This document shows positions 44,135 through 51,949 of a DNA stretch of 64,000 nt, one piece after another (the first letter of the stretch is position 1; every line of letters begins with the position of its first letter). A program made the position numbers and the translations under genes. The DNA comes from Vibrio gallicus (GTDB lineage: Bacteria; Pseudomonadota; Gammaproteobacteria; Enterobacterales; Vibrionaceae): contig NZ_AP024871.1 of NCBI RefSeq assembly GCF_024346875.1, forward strand, positions 682,001-746,000. The letters run 5' to 3'. A model generated the notes under the pieces. It was given only the letters and a program-made list of their open reading frames with translations. It had not been told where the DNA came from and ran no database searches.

Positions 44135-44917
44135 CTAGGCTGGGTAGTTTTTGTAACCAAGCTGCTCTGATATATTGCGTCCAGCTTTGTGAAGTAATCC
44201 AATGTAGTAAGACATGCGTTTCTCATCAAAACGAATGGTTGGAAACGAGATAGAGACACCAGCGATGACAGTTCCAAAGCGATCGTAAATTGGCGCGGCA
44301 AAGCAGCGAAGACCCGGTTCTTGTTCTTCGTTATCTTCACCATAATGCTGCTCTTTTACCACTTTCAGCTCATCTATAAGCTGCTGTGCATTTTCATGGG
44401 TTCGTTCAGTGCTCTTTACGAAATCAATTCGAGATAGTGTCTCACGCACAAATTCTTCATCACGCTCAGCCAATAAGACCTTACCAATCGCCGTTGTATA
44501 AAGAGGGTTGCGTCGACCAACACGGGACTGCATACGTAAGTTGTAGTTTGAGTCGATTTTGTGGATGTAGATAATCGCATCATCATCTAGGGCACCCAAG
44601 TGTAAAGCCTCATCGGTTTGTTCTGAAATTTCTTTCATCTCTTTATCGGCTAGTTCTATCAGGTCGACATATTCTAGAGATTTAGCACCTAGCTCAAAAA
44701 GTTTGAGCGTTAATGAGTATTTATCCGCTTCACCTTCTTGCGCAACGTAGCCCAGCATCTTCATTGTTTGAAGAAAACGATAGGTTGTAGCCTTAGACAT
44801 CATAAGGCTTTGAGAAAGTTCAGATACTCCAATTTCCTTTTGTTTACCAAGAGCTTGGAGAATATTGAATACTTTAAGGACTGATGATACGGCTTCGGGC
44901 TGCGTTGATTTTTCCAC
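44135..44917 (-). CDS. kdgR: IclR-family regulator KdgR
   Basis: This 260-residue transcription factor has an N-terminal winged helix (residues 10-75, with VSELSQSLMMSKATTYRFLQTMKMLGY). The C-terminal effector domain contains KIDSNYNLRMQSRVGRRNPLYTTAIGKVLLA, very close to enterobacterial KdgR, a repressor relieved by 2-keto-3-deoxygluconate. It is divergent from the uronate dehydrogenase gene, with a 259-base shared region containing two operator-like palindromes. It therefore probably autoregulates and represses the kduD-type gene, the isomerase and perhaps uxaC and the lyase. Confidence 0.9.
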   Translation of the reverse strand: MEKSTQPEAVSSVLKVFNILQALGKQKEIGVSELSQSLMMSKATTYRFLQTMKMLGYVAQEGEADKYSLTLKLFELGAKSLEYVDLIELADKEMKEISEQTDEALHLGALDDDAIIYIHKIDSNYNLRMQSRVGRRNPLYTTAIGKVLLAERDEEFVRETLSRIDFVKSTERTHENAQQLIDELKVVKEQHYGEDNEEQEPGLRCFAAPIYDRFGTVIAGVSISFPTIRFDEKRMSYYIGLLHKAGRNISEQLGYKNYPA

Positions 44918-45013
44918 TGTTTATACCATTTATACTGTTCGCTATCTGGGCATTATACCCATCAGCTATTCTGATTCCACTATTTATGAAAAGCCATTTT
45001 AAAAATAGTGGAA

Positions 45014-45029
45014 TAGAAAGGCGTTTCTA
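45014..45029. promoter_or_regulatory. Palindrome in the kdgR-kduD intergenic region
   Basis: TAGAAA-GGCG-TTTCTA has perfect 6-bp arms and a 4-base centre. It resembles a KdgR half-site pair with spacing one base shorter than usual, and it lies closer to kdgR. It may be a second operator controlling kdgR itself. Confidence 0.4.
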
Positions 45030-45082
45030 ATGCAAAAATGAAAGGCTGTGAATATTTTTTTGAAAAGAATGCAAAAAATAAT

Positions 45083-45097
45083 TGAAATGACGTTTCA
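45083..45097. promoter_or_regulatory. Candidate KdgR operator at the kduD promoter
   Basis: TGAAATGACGTTTCA is an inverted repeat, TGAAA-N5-TTTCA, matching the enterobacterial KdgR consensus (TGAAA-CANTG-TTTCA). It overlaps a TTGAAA -35-like hexamer (45082-45087), with TATATT 18 bases downstream as the -10 (45106-45111). Binding would block kduD transcription. Confidence 0.65.
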
Positions 45098-45176
45098 AAA
45101 ATTGATATATTGAGTCCACAGGATGATTAATCATCTAACAACATTTACTACATACCAGCATTTTTTAGGAACGAAC

Positions 45177-45938
45177 ATGATACTTGATTCATTTAATATC
45201 GAAGGTAAAGTCGCTATCGTTACAGGTTGTGATACAGGTCTTGGTCAAGGTATGGCACTAGGTCTTGCAAACGCAGGTTGTGACATTGTCGGTGTCAATA
45301 TTGTTGAGCCAACAGAAACTATTGAAAAGATGGCTGCAACAGGGCGCAAGTTTGTGGATATTCGAGCAAACCTGATGAATCTTGATGACATTCCTTCAAT
45401 TGTTGATCGTGCCGTGACCGAGTTTGGACGAATCGATATTCTAGTAAACAATGCTGGTATTATTCGTCGCAACGATGCAATCGACTTTTCTGAGCAAGAC
45501 TGGGATGACGTTATGAATATCAACGTTAAGTCTGTGTTCTTTATGTCTCAAGCTGTGGCTAAGCAGATGATTGCGCAAGGTGAAGGCGGTAAAATCATCA
45601 ATATCGCGTCAATGCTTTCTTTCCAAGGCGGTATCCGCGTGCCTTCTTATACTGCTTCTAAGAGTGGTGTGATGGGGGTTACTCGTCTAATGGCGAACGA
45701 ATGGGCAAGCCACGGTATCAACGTGAACGCGATTGCACCAGGTTACATGGCGACAAATAATACCGCGGCATTACGCGCTGATGAAAAACGTAATAAAGAA
45801 ATTGTTGATCGTATTCCCGCGGCGCGTTGGGGCACCCCGGAAGATCTAGCAGGTCCTTGTGTTTTCCTAGCTTCAGCGGCATCAGATTATATCAATGGCT
45901 ATACAGTCGCGGTTGATGGCGGTTGGTTGTCACGCTAA
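45177..45938 (+). CDS. kduD: KduD/DhuD-type uronate SDR dehydrogenase
   Basis: This classical SDR of 253 residues has GCDTGLGQGMA as the NAD(P) loop (about 17-27), NNAGI, and the catalytic Ser in INIASMLS with Tyr-x-x-x-Lys in SYTASKSG. Length and sequence fit 2-deoxy-D-gluconate/2-keto-3-deoxygluconate dehydrogenases such as KduD or its analogue DhuD. It reduces a 2,5-diketo-3-deoxy sugar acid to KDG. The ATG at 45177 has AGGAACG upstream, and the KdgR-like operator precedes it. An RpiB-fold isomerase gene follows 76 bases downstream. The gene is paralogous to the broken SDR at 18377-18645. Confidence 0.87.
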   Translation: MILDSFNIEGKVAIVTGCDTGLGQGMALGLANAGCDIVGVNIVEPTETIEKMAATGRKFVDIRANLMNLDDIPSIVDRAVTEFGRIDILVNNAGIIRRNDAIDFSEQDWDDVMNINVKSVFFMSQAVAKQMIAQGEGGKIINIASMLSFQGGIRVPSYTASKSGVMGVTRLMANEWASHGINVNAIAPGYMATNNTAALRADEKRNKEIVDRIPAARWGTPEDLAGPCVFLASAASDYINGYTVAVDGGWLSR

Positions 45939-46014
45939 TCGACAGCTCGACGCCAAATACGTAAAGAGACTATTTAAAGAACTAATTATTTGCAGGTTAC
46001 TGCAGGAGTAACAA

Positions 46015-46650
46015 ATGAAAATCGCACTAACTATGGAAAACAGCCAAGCACCTAAGAACGCTATGGTAGCTACTGAATTAAACAATATTGCTGGTGGTCT
46101 TGGCCACCAAGTGTTTAACGTAGGTATGACAGATGAAAATGATCATCACCTAACTTATATCCACCTTGGTATTCAAGCGAGCATTCTACTGAACTCAAAA
46201 GCGGTAGATTTCATTGTAACGGGTTGCGGTACTGGCCAAGGTGCAATGATGGCAAGCAACCTACATCCTGGTGTTGTTTGTGGTTACTGCCTAGAGCCAT
46301 CGGATGCGTTTCTTTTCAATCAAATCAACAATGGTAACGCGATCTCTTTGGCTTTCGCTAAAGGCTTTGGCTGGGCTGGTGAGCTCAACGTACGTTACAT
46401 CTTTGAAAAAGCATTCACTGGCAACCGCGGTGAAGGCTACCCAATTGAGCGTGCAGCTCCGCAACAAACCAATGCGGCAATCCTTAGTGATGTTAAAGCA
46501 GCTGTATGCAAAGACGTTGTTGAATCACTGCGCGCAATTGATCAAGAACTAGTTAAGCAAGCTGTGGGCAGCTCTCAATTCCAAGAATGCTTGTTTGCTA
46601 ACTGCCAAGTACCGGAAATTGCTGAATACGTTAAGTCGCTAATCGACTAA
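46015..46650 (+). CDS. dhuI: RpiB/LacA-fold uronate isomerase (DhuI-like)
   Basis: This 211-residue RpiB/LacA/LacB family protein has an N-terminal half that includes FIVTGCGTGQGAMMASN, the catalytic loop, and then HPGVVCGYCLEPSDAF and NNGNAISLAFAKGFGWAGELNVRYIFEKAF. C-terminal residues past 150 form an added helical tail with cysteines. In streptococci and some other bacteria an RpiB-fold enzyme named DhuI replaces KduI in converting linear unsaturated uronate to the substrate of the next dehydrogenase. Placement directly behind the SDR and before uxaC fits that role. GCAGGAG lies 6 bases before the ATG. Confidence 0.72.
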   Translation: MKIALTMENSQAPKNAMVATELNNIAGGLGHQVFNVGMTDENDHHLTYIHLGIQASILLNSKAVDFIVTGCGTGQGAMMASNLHPGVVCGYCLEPSDAFLFNQINNGNAISLAFAKGFGWAGELNVRYIFEKAFTGNRGEGYPIERAAPQQTNAAILSDVKAAVCKDVVESLRAIDQELVKQAVGSSQFQECLFANCQVPEIAEYVKSLID

Positions 46651-46729
46651 CCTTCGCTGTTTGTTTCTCGGCTCTGACAATCTGTCAGTGCTGGGAAATT
46701 ATCGCCTACTTACCAATTTTTGTTGGTTG

Positions 46730-46758
46730 GCACCTATCGCGTGGTAGGTGCTTTTTTT
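46730..46758 (+). terminator. Rho-independent terminator
   Basis: GCACCTA at 46730-46736 pairs with TAGGTGC at 46745-46751, followed by seven T residues. It ends the SDR/isomerase transcript. uxaC therefore likely has its own promoter between here and 46902, where CAGAATGCCTTTCTG (46861-46875) forms a small palindrome. Confidence 0.85.
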
Positions 46759-46901
46759 GGGCCTAAATTTCGTTATTTGGTTGAGTTATTGGCTGTTTTA
46801 ACGCGTTTAAGTGTATTGAATGCGGCTGAATATTTTACCGAATGAAGAGTATTTAACCAGACAGAATGCCTTTCTGCTTAAGTATTTTTGAGAATAGAAC
46901 G

Positions 46902-48323
46902 ATGGAACAAAAAAGTCATATTCACGATAACTTCTTGCTGACATCTTCGTTGGCAGAGCAGCTTTATCACTATTGTGCTAAGGATCTGCCGATCATCGAT
47001 TACCACAATCATCTCGATGCTAAAGATATCTGGCAAGACACTCAATATGACAATCTTGCACAAGCTTGGCTGCATAGTGATCACTACGTGTGGCGGGCTA
47101 TGCGTAGCAATGGCATCCATGAGTATTTCATCACTGGTGGGGCACCTGACAGTGAAAAATTTGCGCAGTGGTGTGAAGCTATGCCTTATTTACTAGGTAA
47201 TCCGCTATATCAATGGTCTCATTTAGAGTTAAAGCGTTTTTTTGATTGCGACCTATTGCTCAATCCCCAAAATTGCCAAACCATCTGGCATCACTGCAAT
47301 GAAAGGCTTGGCAAAGGGCACAACACACCACGTCAAATCCTAAAGCAATTGAAAGTCAAAGCGTTGTGCACAACAGACTCTCCACTGAGCGATCTACAAT
47401 ATCATTCCCTTCTTGCTAAATCGGACTTTGACGTTCAAGTACTACCCACATTCAGAGCTGATGAGTTGTTTGTGTTTAATAATTCGCATGCCCTAAATGA
47501 GTTGATTGAGTGTCTACAGACGTCAACTGCGTTGTCATCAAATACCTATTCAGATTTTATTGCGGCCATTGAGGCTCGCATTGCAAGTTTTCATCACTTA
47601 GGGTGTCGCCTCTCTGATTTAGGGTTAACTACGGTTGATTTCGCACCATGTAATAGTCAGCAAGCGGAAGCCTTGTTTTTGAAAGCGCGGCAAAATGAAT
47701 CGTTAACTGAATATGAAACTATTCAATTGAACACCCGATTGTTTATTGATCTCGGCCAACGCTATTACAAGTACGGTTGGAGTATGCAGCTCCATATCGG
47801 TGTGCTTGCCAATGTTAATCAGCGTCGTAAAACAGCGCTAGGCGGTGGCACGGGTTTTAGTGTGATGAATGACCGTTTGATTGCCCAAAATTTAGCGCAG
47901 TTGCTTAGTGCATTAGATGAGAAGCAAACATTGCCCAATACGGTGTTATACAACCTCAATCCTAACCACAATGCCGTATTAAGTTGTATGGCTGGGGCAT
48001 TTCAAGACAGTGATAGCTCGGCTGGGAAAATTCAGTTTGGTGCCGCCTGGTGGTTTAACGACCATAAAGAGGGTATGGAAGCTCAATTGACGACCTTAAA
48101 GAATTTAGGATCGTTAGGGCGCTTTATCGGAATGCTTACTGATTCTCGCAATACATTTTCATTTAGTCGTCATGAATACTTTCGCAGGGTACTTTGCAAC
48201 TTACTTGCTAGGTGGGTAGAGGAGGAGCAAATCCCAAATGATGCGTCGCTACTCAAGCAAACCATTGAGAACATCTGCTACAAAAATGCACAGCGCTATT
48301 TCAACTTTAATCATACAGCCTAG
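46902..48323 (+). CDS. uxaC: Glucuronate isomerase UxaC
   Basis: This 473-residue amidohydrolase-fold isomerase has LPIIDYHNHLDAKDIW at about residues 22-37, which contains the H-x-H metal ligands. It also has SMQLHIGVLANVNQRR, and FGAAWWFNDHKEGMEAQL followed by LGRFIGMLTDSRNTFSFSRHEYFRR, the characteristic UxaC C-terminal block. Reaction: D-glucuronate to D-fructuronate, or galacturonate to tagaturonate. In this cluster it would consume the saturated uronate ends released by the neighbouring lyase. The start at 46902 gives the typical MEQKSHIHDNFLL beginning. An ATG at 46866 would add 12 residues of unlike character. Confidence 0.92.
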   Translation: MEQKSHIHDNFLLTSSLAEQLYHYCAKDLPIIDYHNHLDAKDIWQDTQYDNLAQAWLHSDHYVWRAMRSNGIHEYFITGGAPDSEKFAQWCEAMPYLLGNPLYQWSHLELKRFFDCDLLLNPQNCQTIWHHCNERLGKGHNTPRQILKQLKVKALCTTDSPLSDLQYHSLLAKSDFDVQVLPTFRADELFVFNNSHALNELIECLQTSTALSSNTYSDFIAAIEARIASFHHLGCRLSDLGLTTVDFAPCNSQQAEALFLKARQNESLTEYETIQLNTRLFIDLGQRYYKYGWSMQLHIGVLANVNQRRKTALGGGTGFSVMNDRLIAQNLAQLLSALDEKQTLPNTVLYNLNPNHNAVLSCMAGAFQDSDSSAGKIQFGAAWWFNDHKEGMEAQLTTLKNLGSLGRFIGMLTDSRNTFSFSRHEYFRRVLCNLLARWVEEEQIPNDASLLKQTIENICYKNAQRYFNFNHTA

Positions 48324-48341
48324 CTAGGAGAATTATTGGAC

Positions 48342-50342
48342 ATGCTACAATTTTCAATTCACGAGATGGCATCTATTAAGCGCAAGGCAACGACTTCTAC
48401 CATTGCAGCCCTAAAACGAAATAATGAAGTGGTACTCAATAATGATGTACTGGTGCCTGTCGATGGGCGCGCAACGTGGAACCTTTATTATTTTTGTCCT
48501 GAGCACGGTGTGCGCTTAACATGGAATAGACACAAACCGAAATCTCACTGCTGCCCAGTAGATGGAAAAGAGTTTACCGGTGAGCCATATGATGGTGCTT
48601 GGTGGCGTTGGTTGAATGGTCTTAACGCCAAGGCTTGTTACGATCTTGGCTTGTTATGGCATCTAACCGATGACCCTATCTACCTTGACAAAGTGCGTGA
48701 GATTTTGCTGGCATACGCCACTTATTATCCCGATTATGAGGTGCATGGTGGTGTGCCATATAACGGGCCTGGTAAAGCGAACGCGCAAACCCTGTGTGAG
48801 GCAAATTGTCATATGGACCTAGCACGTGGCTATGGTTTCATAAAACAAGCTCTGAGCTCTGAGCAGCAGCAAAAAATCGAAGGGCGCTTGCTACGTGAGG
48901 GGGCTGAGTTTTTGATTGAGCAACGCACCAATCAGGTCCATAACCATGAGATGAAAATCAATGCGACTATAGGCGTGATTGGCTTAATTTTAGATGAGCC
49001 GAGCTATCTCGATTTTGCCTTGAACACCGATTACGGTATTCATTATCAATTGAATCATGGCTCTGTGGGCGATGGCATGTGGTATGAGGGCTCAATTCAC
49101 TATCACTATTATGCTTTGCAAGCGCTACAAAACTTTGAAAAGCTGGCTCGTAATACCCCATATTCTGTGAGCGTAAACCCTAATTACCTAAAAATGATGA
49201 AATACCCGCTACGGCTAGTGATGAACACGGGAGAGTTCCCGCGTTTAAATGACTGTATTACAGGGCAGGAAAAACTAACCCACGCTCATCTATTTGAATT
49301 TGCTTATAAGCAGTATCCCTGTGCCGAGTTTGCTAGAGCGTTAGGTAGCATTTATCGCAATATCAGCCGCGATAATATTGACGCGCTGCTCTACGGTGTC
49401 GATGAACTGCCATCGGTAAGACCGCTAGATTGCAAGCCCACCCACTGCGCGAAAGTAGGTATCACAATTGCCCTTGATGAGACACGTAATAATGCAATGC
49501 TACTTAAGCATACCCCTTACGGTGGTGAGCATGATCACTATGACCGTTTAGGGCTTATTCTAACGCGTGACGGCAAAGAGATTTTACCTGATTTGGGCAC
49601 CACAGGTTATGGCGCCGAACTTCACTATGGTTACTATAAAAACACCGCGACCCACAATACGCTGGTGGTTAATCAATGTAATCAATCGCCAATAGACCCA
49701 CGTTTGTTGAGTTATCAACAAAGTGAAGGCTTTACATTGGTAGACACACTAGCCGATTGGTCACAACCACAAGCCACAGTAGACAGCCATACCATTGTGC
49801 AGTGGGATTTAGCAGCATATAGAGACGTTTCTTTTCGCCGCATTATGTTGTGGCTAGGTGATTGCGCAGTAGAGCTAAATGTAATTGGCAATCCCTACCA
49901 ACAGCAGCTGGACCTTACTTATCATGTCCGTGGCAAGCACAAACAGAACCCACAGTCAGCTGCGATAGCTAACCCACTCCAAGGAGCGTTAGCGCGAATG
50001 ACAGAGACATATTTGGTTCAGGGGCAGCAGTGCTTTAGTCAAGGCTATACGATTGAGGGACAATCGGATTATCATCAACATGTCGCTGTTGATAGTCAGG
50101 TGGATGTGTTGACTGGGTATGCTCCCGATAATCCAGCAACATCTGATCTTGCTTATACGCTGATACGTTCACGTCAGCTTGAGCTTAAAGTCGCTATTGT
50201 TCATGACTTGTCCAAACCGCAAAATGTGGCATTGAAATCTGTAAATTGGACTGACAACAGTATCGAGTTTGTTATCCAGCGTGGCAGTAAAATACAAGCG
50301 TGGCGCTATTGCTTAACCAGCTTTGAGCTCAGCTTTCAGTAA
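48342..50342 (+). CDS. Heparinase II/III-family polysaccharide lyase, cytoplasmic
   Basis: This 666-residue protein has an N-terminal alpha-toroid domain with an NHEMKINATIG box (about residues 206-216) and GSIHYHYYALQAL, then the anti-parallel beta domain with GGEHDHYDRLGLILTRDGKE and ILPDLGTTGYG. This is the Heparinase II/III architecture with His and Tyr positioned for lyase chemistry. It lacks a signal peptide, so it probably acts inside the cell on imported oligosaccharides, like PL15/PL21-type exolyases. Substrate (alginate, hyaluronan, chondroitin or heparin-type oligomers) is uncertain. The ATG at 48342 or a TTG at 48336 could start it. AGGAG precedes both. Confidence 0.75.
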   Translation: MLQFSIHEMASIKRKATTSTIAALKRNNEVVLNNDVLVPVDGRATWNLYYFCPEHGVRLTWNRHKPKSHCCPVDGKEFTGEPYDGAWWRWLNGLNAKACYDLGLLWHLTDDPIYLDKVREILLAYATYYPDYEVHGGVPYNGPGKANAQTLCEANCHMDLARGYGFIKQALSSEQQQKIEGRLLREGAEFLIEQRTNQVHNHEMKINATIGVIGLILDEPSYLDFALNTDYGIHYQLNHGSVGDGMWYEGSIHYHYYALQALQNFEKLARNTPYSVSVNPNYLKMMKYPLRLVMNTGEFPRLNDCITGQEKLTHAHLFEFAYKQYPCAEFARALGSIYRNISRDNIDALLYGVDELPSVRPLDCKPTHCAKVGITIALDETRNNAMLLKHTPYGGEHDHYDRLGLILTRDGKEILPDLGTTGYGAELHYGYYKNTATHNTLVVNQCNQSPIDPRLLSYQQSEGFTLVDTLADWSQPQATVDSHTIVQWDLAAYRDVSFRRIMLWLGDCAVELNVIGNPYQQQLDLTYHVRGKHKQNPQSAAIANPLQGALARMTETYLVQGQQCFSQGYTIEGQSDYHQHVAVDSQVDVLTGYAPDNPATSDLAYTLIRSRQLELKVAIVHDLSKPQNVALKSVNWTDNSIEFVIQRGSKIQAWRYCLTSFELSFQ

Positions 50343-50458
50343 TCTGAGTTTGAACTTCAATACAACCTGTTTGGTTGATTAAGTGTTTGATTTGTTGTGA
50401 TATTTCCGCCTTAACTGAATAAATAAACCGGTATTGCAAGGGGAAGGGTTGCTGCGTT

Positions 50459-50869
50459 TTAATCAACAAACTGCTCTTTTTTGACTAACTTGGCTAATAA
50501 TTGGGTGAGTTGTAGCGACTCTCCCTTGCTCAATGAATCCTGAAGTTGATGAGAAATTTTATCAACGATAGGACTACACTCTGCGACTGCTTTTTGACCC
50601 TCAATAGTAAGCGCCAGTAGCTTGATCTTTTTGTTGGTTTCACTTTTACTCGGTTCGATTAGATTCAGCTTAATGGCGTTATCTACCAGCCGTTTGGTTA
50701 CAGAACGATTCCGCAATAACAGGTCCGATAGTTGTTGCTGAGTCATCTTTCCGTGTGCATTTAGTACCTTGAGCGCGCCAAACATCTCAAGGGAAATTCC
50801 CAATGCTTCGAAGAGTTCATGTGATACTTTAGCTCGAAACTGTTTATAGGCAAATCCCATCAAAAACAT
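50459..50869 (-). CDS. MarR-family regulator, 5'-truncated paralogue
   Basis: This 136-residue winged-helix protein (MTQQQLSDLLLRNRSVTKRLVDNAIKLNLIE is the recognition region) is very similar to the MarR protein at 55808-56275. The DNA upstream still encodes the paralogue's residues TALSITGIDKLDSNP, but the in-frame start codon there is gone and a TAG lies just beyond, at the junction with the next gene. The first ATG is at 50869, without a Shine-Dalgarno. The protein may thus lack about 19 N-terminal residues or be unexpressed. Target unknown. It is no longer attached to an efflux operon. Confidence 0.7.
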   Translation of the reverse strand: MFLMGFAYKQFRAKVSHELFEALGISLEMFGALKVLNAHGKMTQQQLSDLLLRNRSVTKRLVDNAIKLNLIEPSKSETNKKIKLLALTIEGQKAVAECSPIVDKISHQLQDSLSKGESLQLTQLLAKLVKKEQFVD

Positions 50870-50913
50870 TGGGTTTGAGTCGAGTTTATCAATCCCTGTG
50901 ATTGATAAGGCTG

Positions 50914-51165
50914 TTAGTTTATGCTGCTAGCGCGCTCAATTAATTCGTTTTGTGTATAGTCTTGCGCGGCGTTCCCTTCAGCAATCAAATCAAGTACCTG
51001 ATAATCTGCCAGGTTAGAGAACTCTTTATTTAAATAGTCTCTAAAAGCCTGAGCGTTAGGCCACTTACCACGAACGATATAGCCATCATCCTTGTCAAAA
51101 TCTTCAGTTTCAAAAAACGAAAAATCCGTCATACCAATGTTGTGGCAATACAGTACTAGATACAC
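50914..51165 (-). CDS. Hypothetical 83-residue protein
   Basis: This is a small soluble protein starting with GTG. AAGGA lies 6 bases upstream and supports that start. The sequence is acidic and mixed alpha/beta (FSFFETEDFDKDDGYIVRGKW, AFRDYLNKEFSNLADYQVLDL). I do not recognise a family. Its stop codon overlaps the preserved 5' coding remnant of the MarR paralogue, which shows that a rearrangement joined these two sequences. It could be a stand-alone gene or a shortened fragment of a longer protein. Confidence 0.5.
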   Translation of the reverse strand: MYLVLYCHNIGMTDFSFFETEDFDKDDGYIVRGKWPNAQAFRDYLNKEFSNLADYQVLDLIAEGNAAQDYTQNELIERASSIN

Positions 51166-51439
51166 TATGAATCCTTGAGAAAAGCTTGTTAGGGCATGTA
51201 TTTAAAGGGAATTTGGCATGATTTGCAAGGTGTTATAATACTCTACCGCTGCACCTTTCATGCAAATTATAGCCATGGAATCCGTGTGAAAAAAGTGGGG
51301 GAGGCTTGCTATTACTTCAACATTGTTTGTTGCCGAACTTATTACACTGACGCATATCAGATGTCAGTATAAGTCATTGGTCTTAATATGCATCGCGCGG
51401 CATCCTAGGCTGTCACTCATCACTTAGGAAAGAGCTCCA

Positions 51440-51565
51440 ATGAGCCCACTGATTATCGTAATACTACTGTTGCTTTGGTCTCAAACACGAAACTTTCTTA
51501 TTGGTTTTTTTTCGCCTTTGATTTTTTTAATCGTGGTAAGCCTAGCTGCAATATTGTTCAGCTAA
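51440..51565 (+). CDS. Small two-helix membrane protein (41 residues)
   Basis: A short frame begins with ATG 5 bases after an AGGAAAGAG ribosome site and encodes 41 residues that are nearly all hydrophobic. One helix covers residues 3-13, a TRN turn follows, and a second helix covers residues 18-40. No family is recognised. It lies upstream of the repeat-rich accessory region and has no close neighbours in the same direction. Translation is supported by the ribosome site only. Confidence 0.5.
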   Translation: MSPLIIVILLLLWSQTRNFLIGFFSPLIFLIVVSLAAILFS

Positions 51566-51949
51566 AAGGTTTTCAAGTGAAGCAATACAGCTGGTTTACC
51601 TACTTATTAAAAGGGGGGATTACTCCCGTTAAGCACATTCCAAATGATATGTCCGACGATACTGATTTGCTTGTGGTAGACCTTACCGATGACATTAATC
51701 GAGTATTCCAAAGCCGGACTTTGCAATCGGCACCACTCATTTAGAAGCAAGTCCTTGCTAGCTATTTCCCCCACAGAAGTTTTAGGGCAATAGCGTGCCA
51801 GTGATATTCCCAAATTAGCATTTACCAGAGCGTCTAAAGTGTCAGGTAACCCTGACCTAAGTGGCTAGTTTCACTATGTTTTTAGTCGGAGGTAATGGTG
51901 ATAATACCTGCGTTAAAGATATGGGTGTCCAGTATTTACGCGCTAGAGG
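51566..51949. other. Degenerate intergenic region with element remnant
   Basis: The 384 bases carry two overlapping open frames on opposite strands that show no family features and are probably chance or decayed. The stretch at 51846-51938 matches the internal and right-hand parts of the MITE-like element at 55622-55743, including the right terminal repeat ATGGGTGTCCAGTATTT at 51921-51937. No left terminus was found. Confidence 0.55.
51846..51938. mobile_element. Partial copy of the TGGACACCCAT element, right end
   Basis: This part aligns by eye with the MITE at 55622-55743 (shared blocks CTGACCTAAGT/CTAACCTAAGT, AGTCGGAGG, ATGCCTGCG/ATACCTGCG) and ends with the same inverted terminus. It has lost its left end. 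Confidence 0.6.

Noticed and set aside
45123..45176. Upstream 18-residue extension of the kduD-type gene
   Set aside because: The sequence before 45177 is unlike the family, and the AGGAACG ribosome site fits the ATG at 45177.
46861..46875. CAGAATGCCTTTCTG as a KdgR operator for uxaC
   Set aside because: It is palindromic, but its arms differ from TGAAA/TTTCA at key positions, so it is mentioned only as a weak candidate.
51475..51744. An 89-codon plus-strand frame overlapping the 41-residue ORF in another register
   Set aside because: Its first part is the shadow of the small membrane ORF, and the rest shows no family pattern. It overlaps a minus-strand frame of similar quality in a degenerate region.
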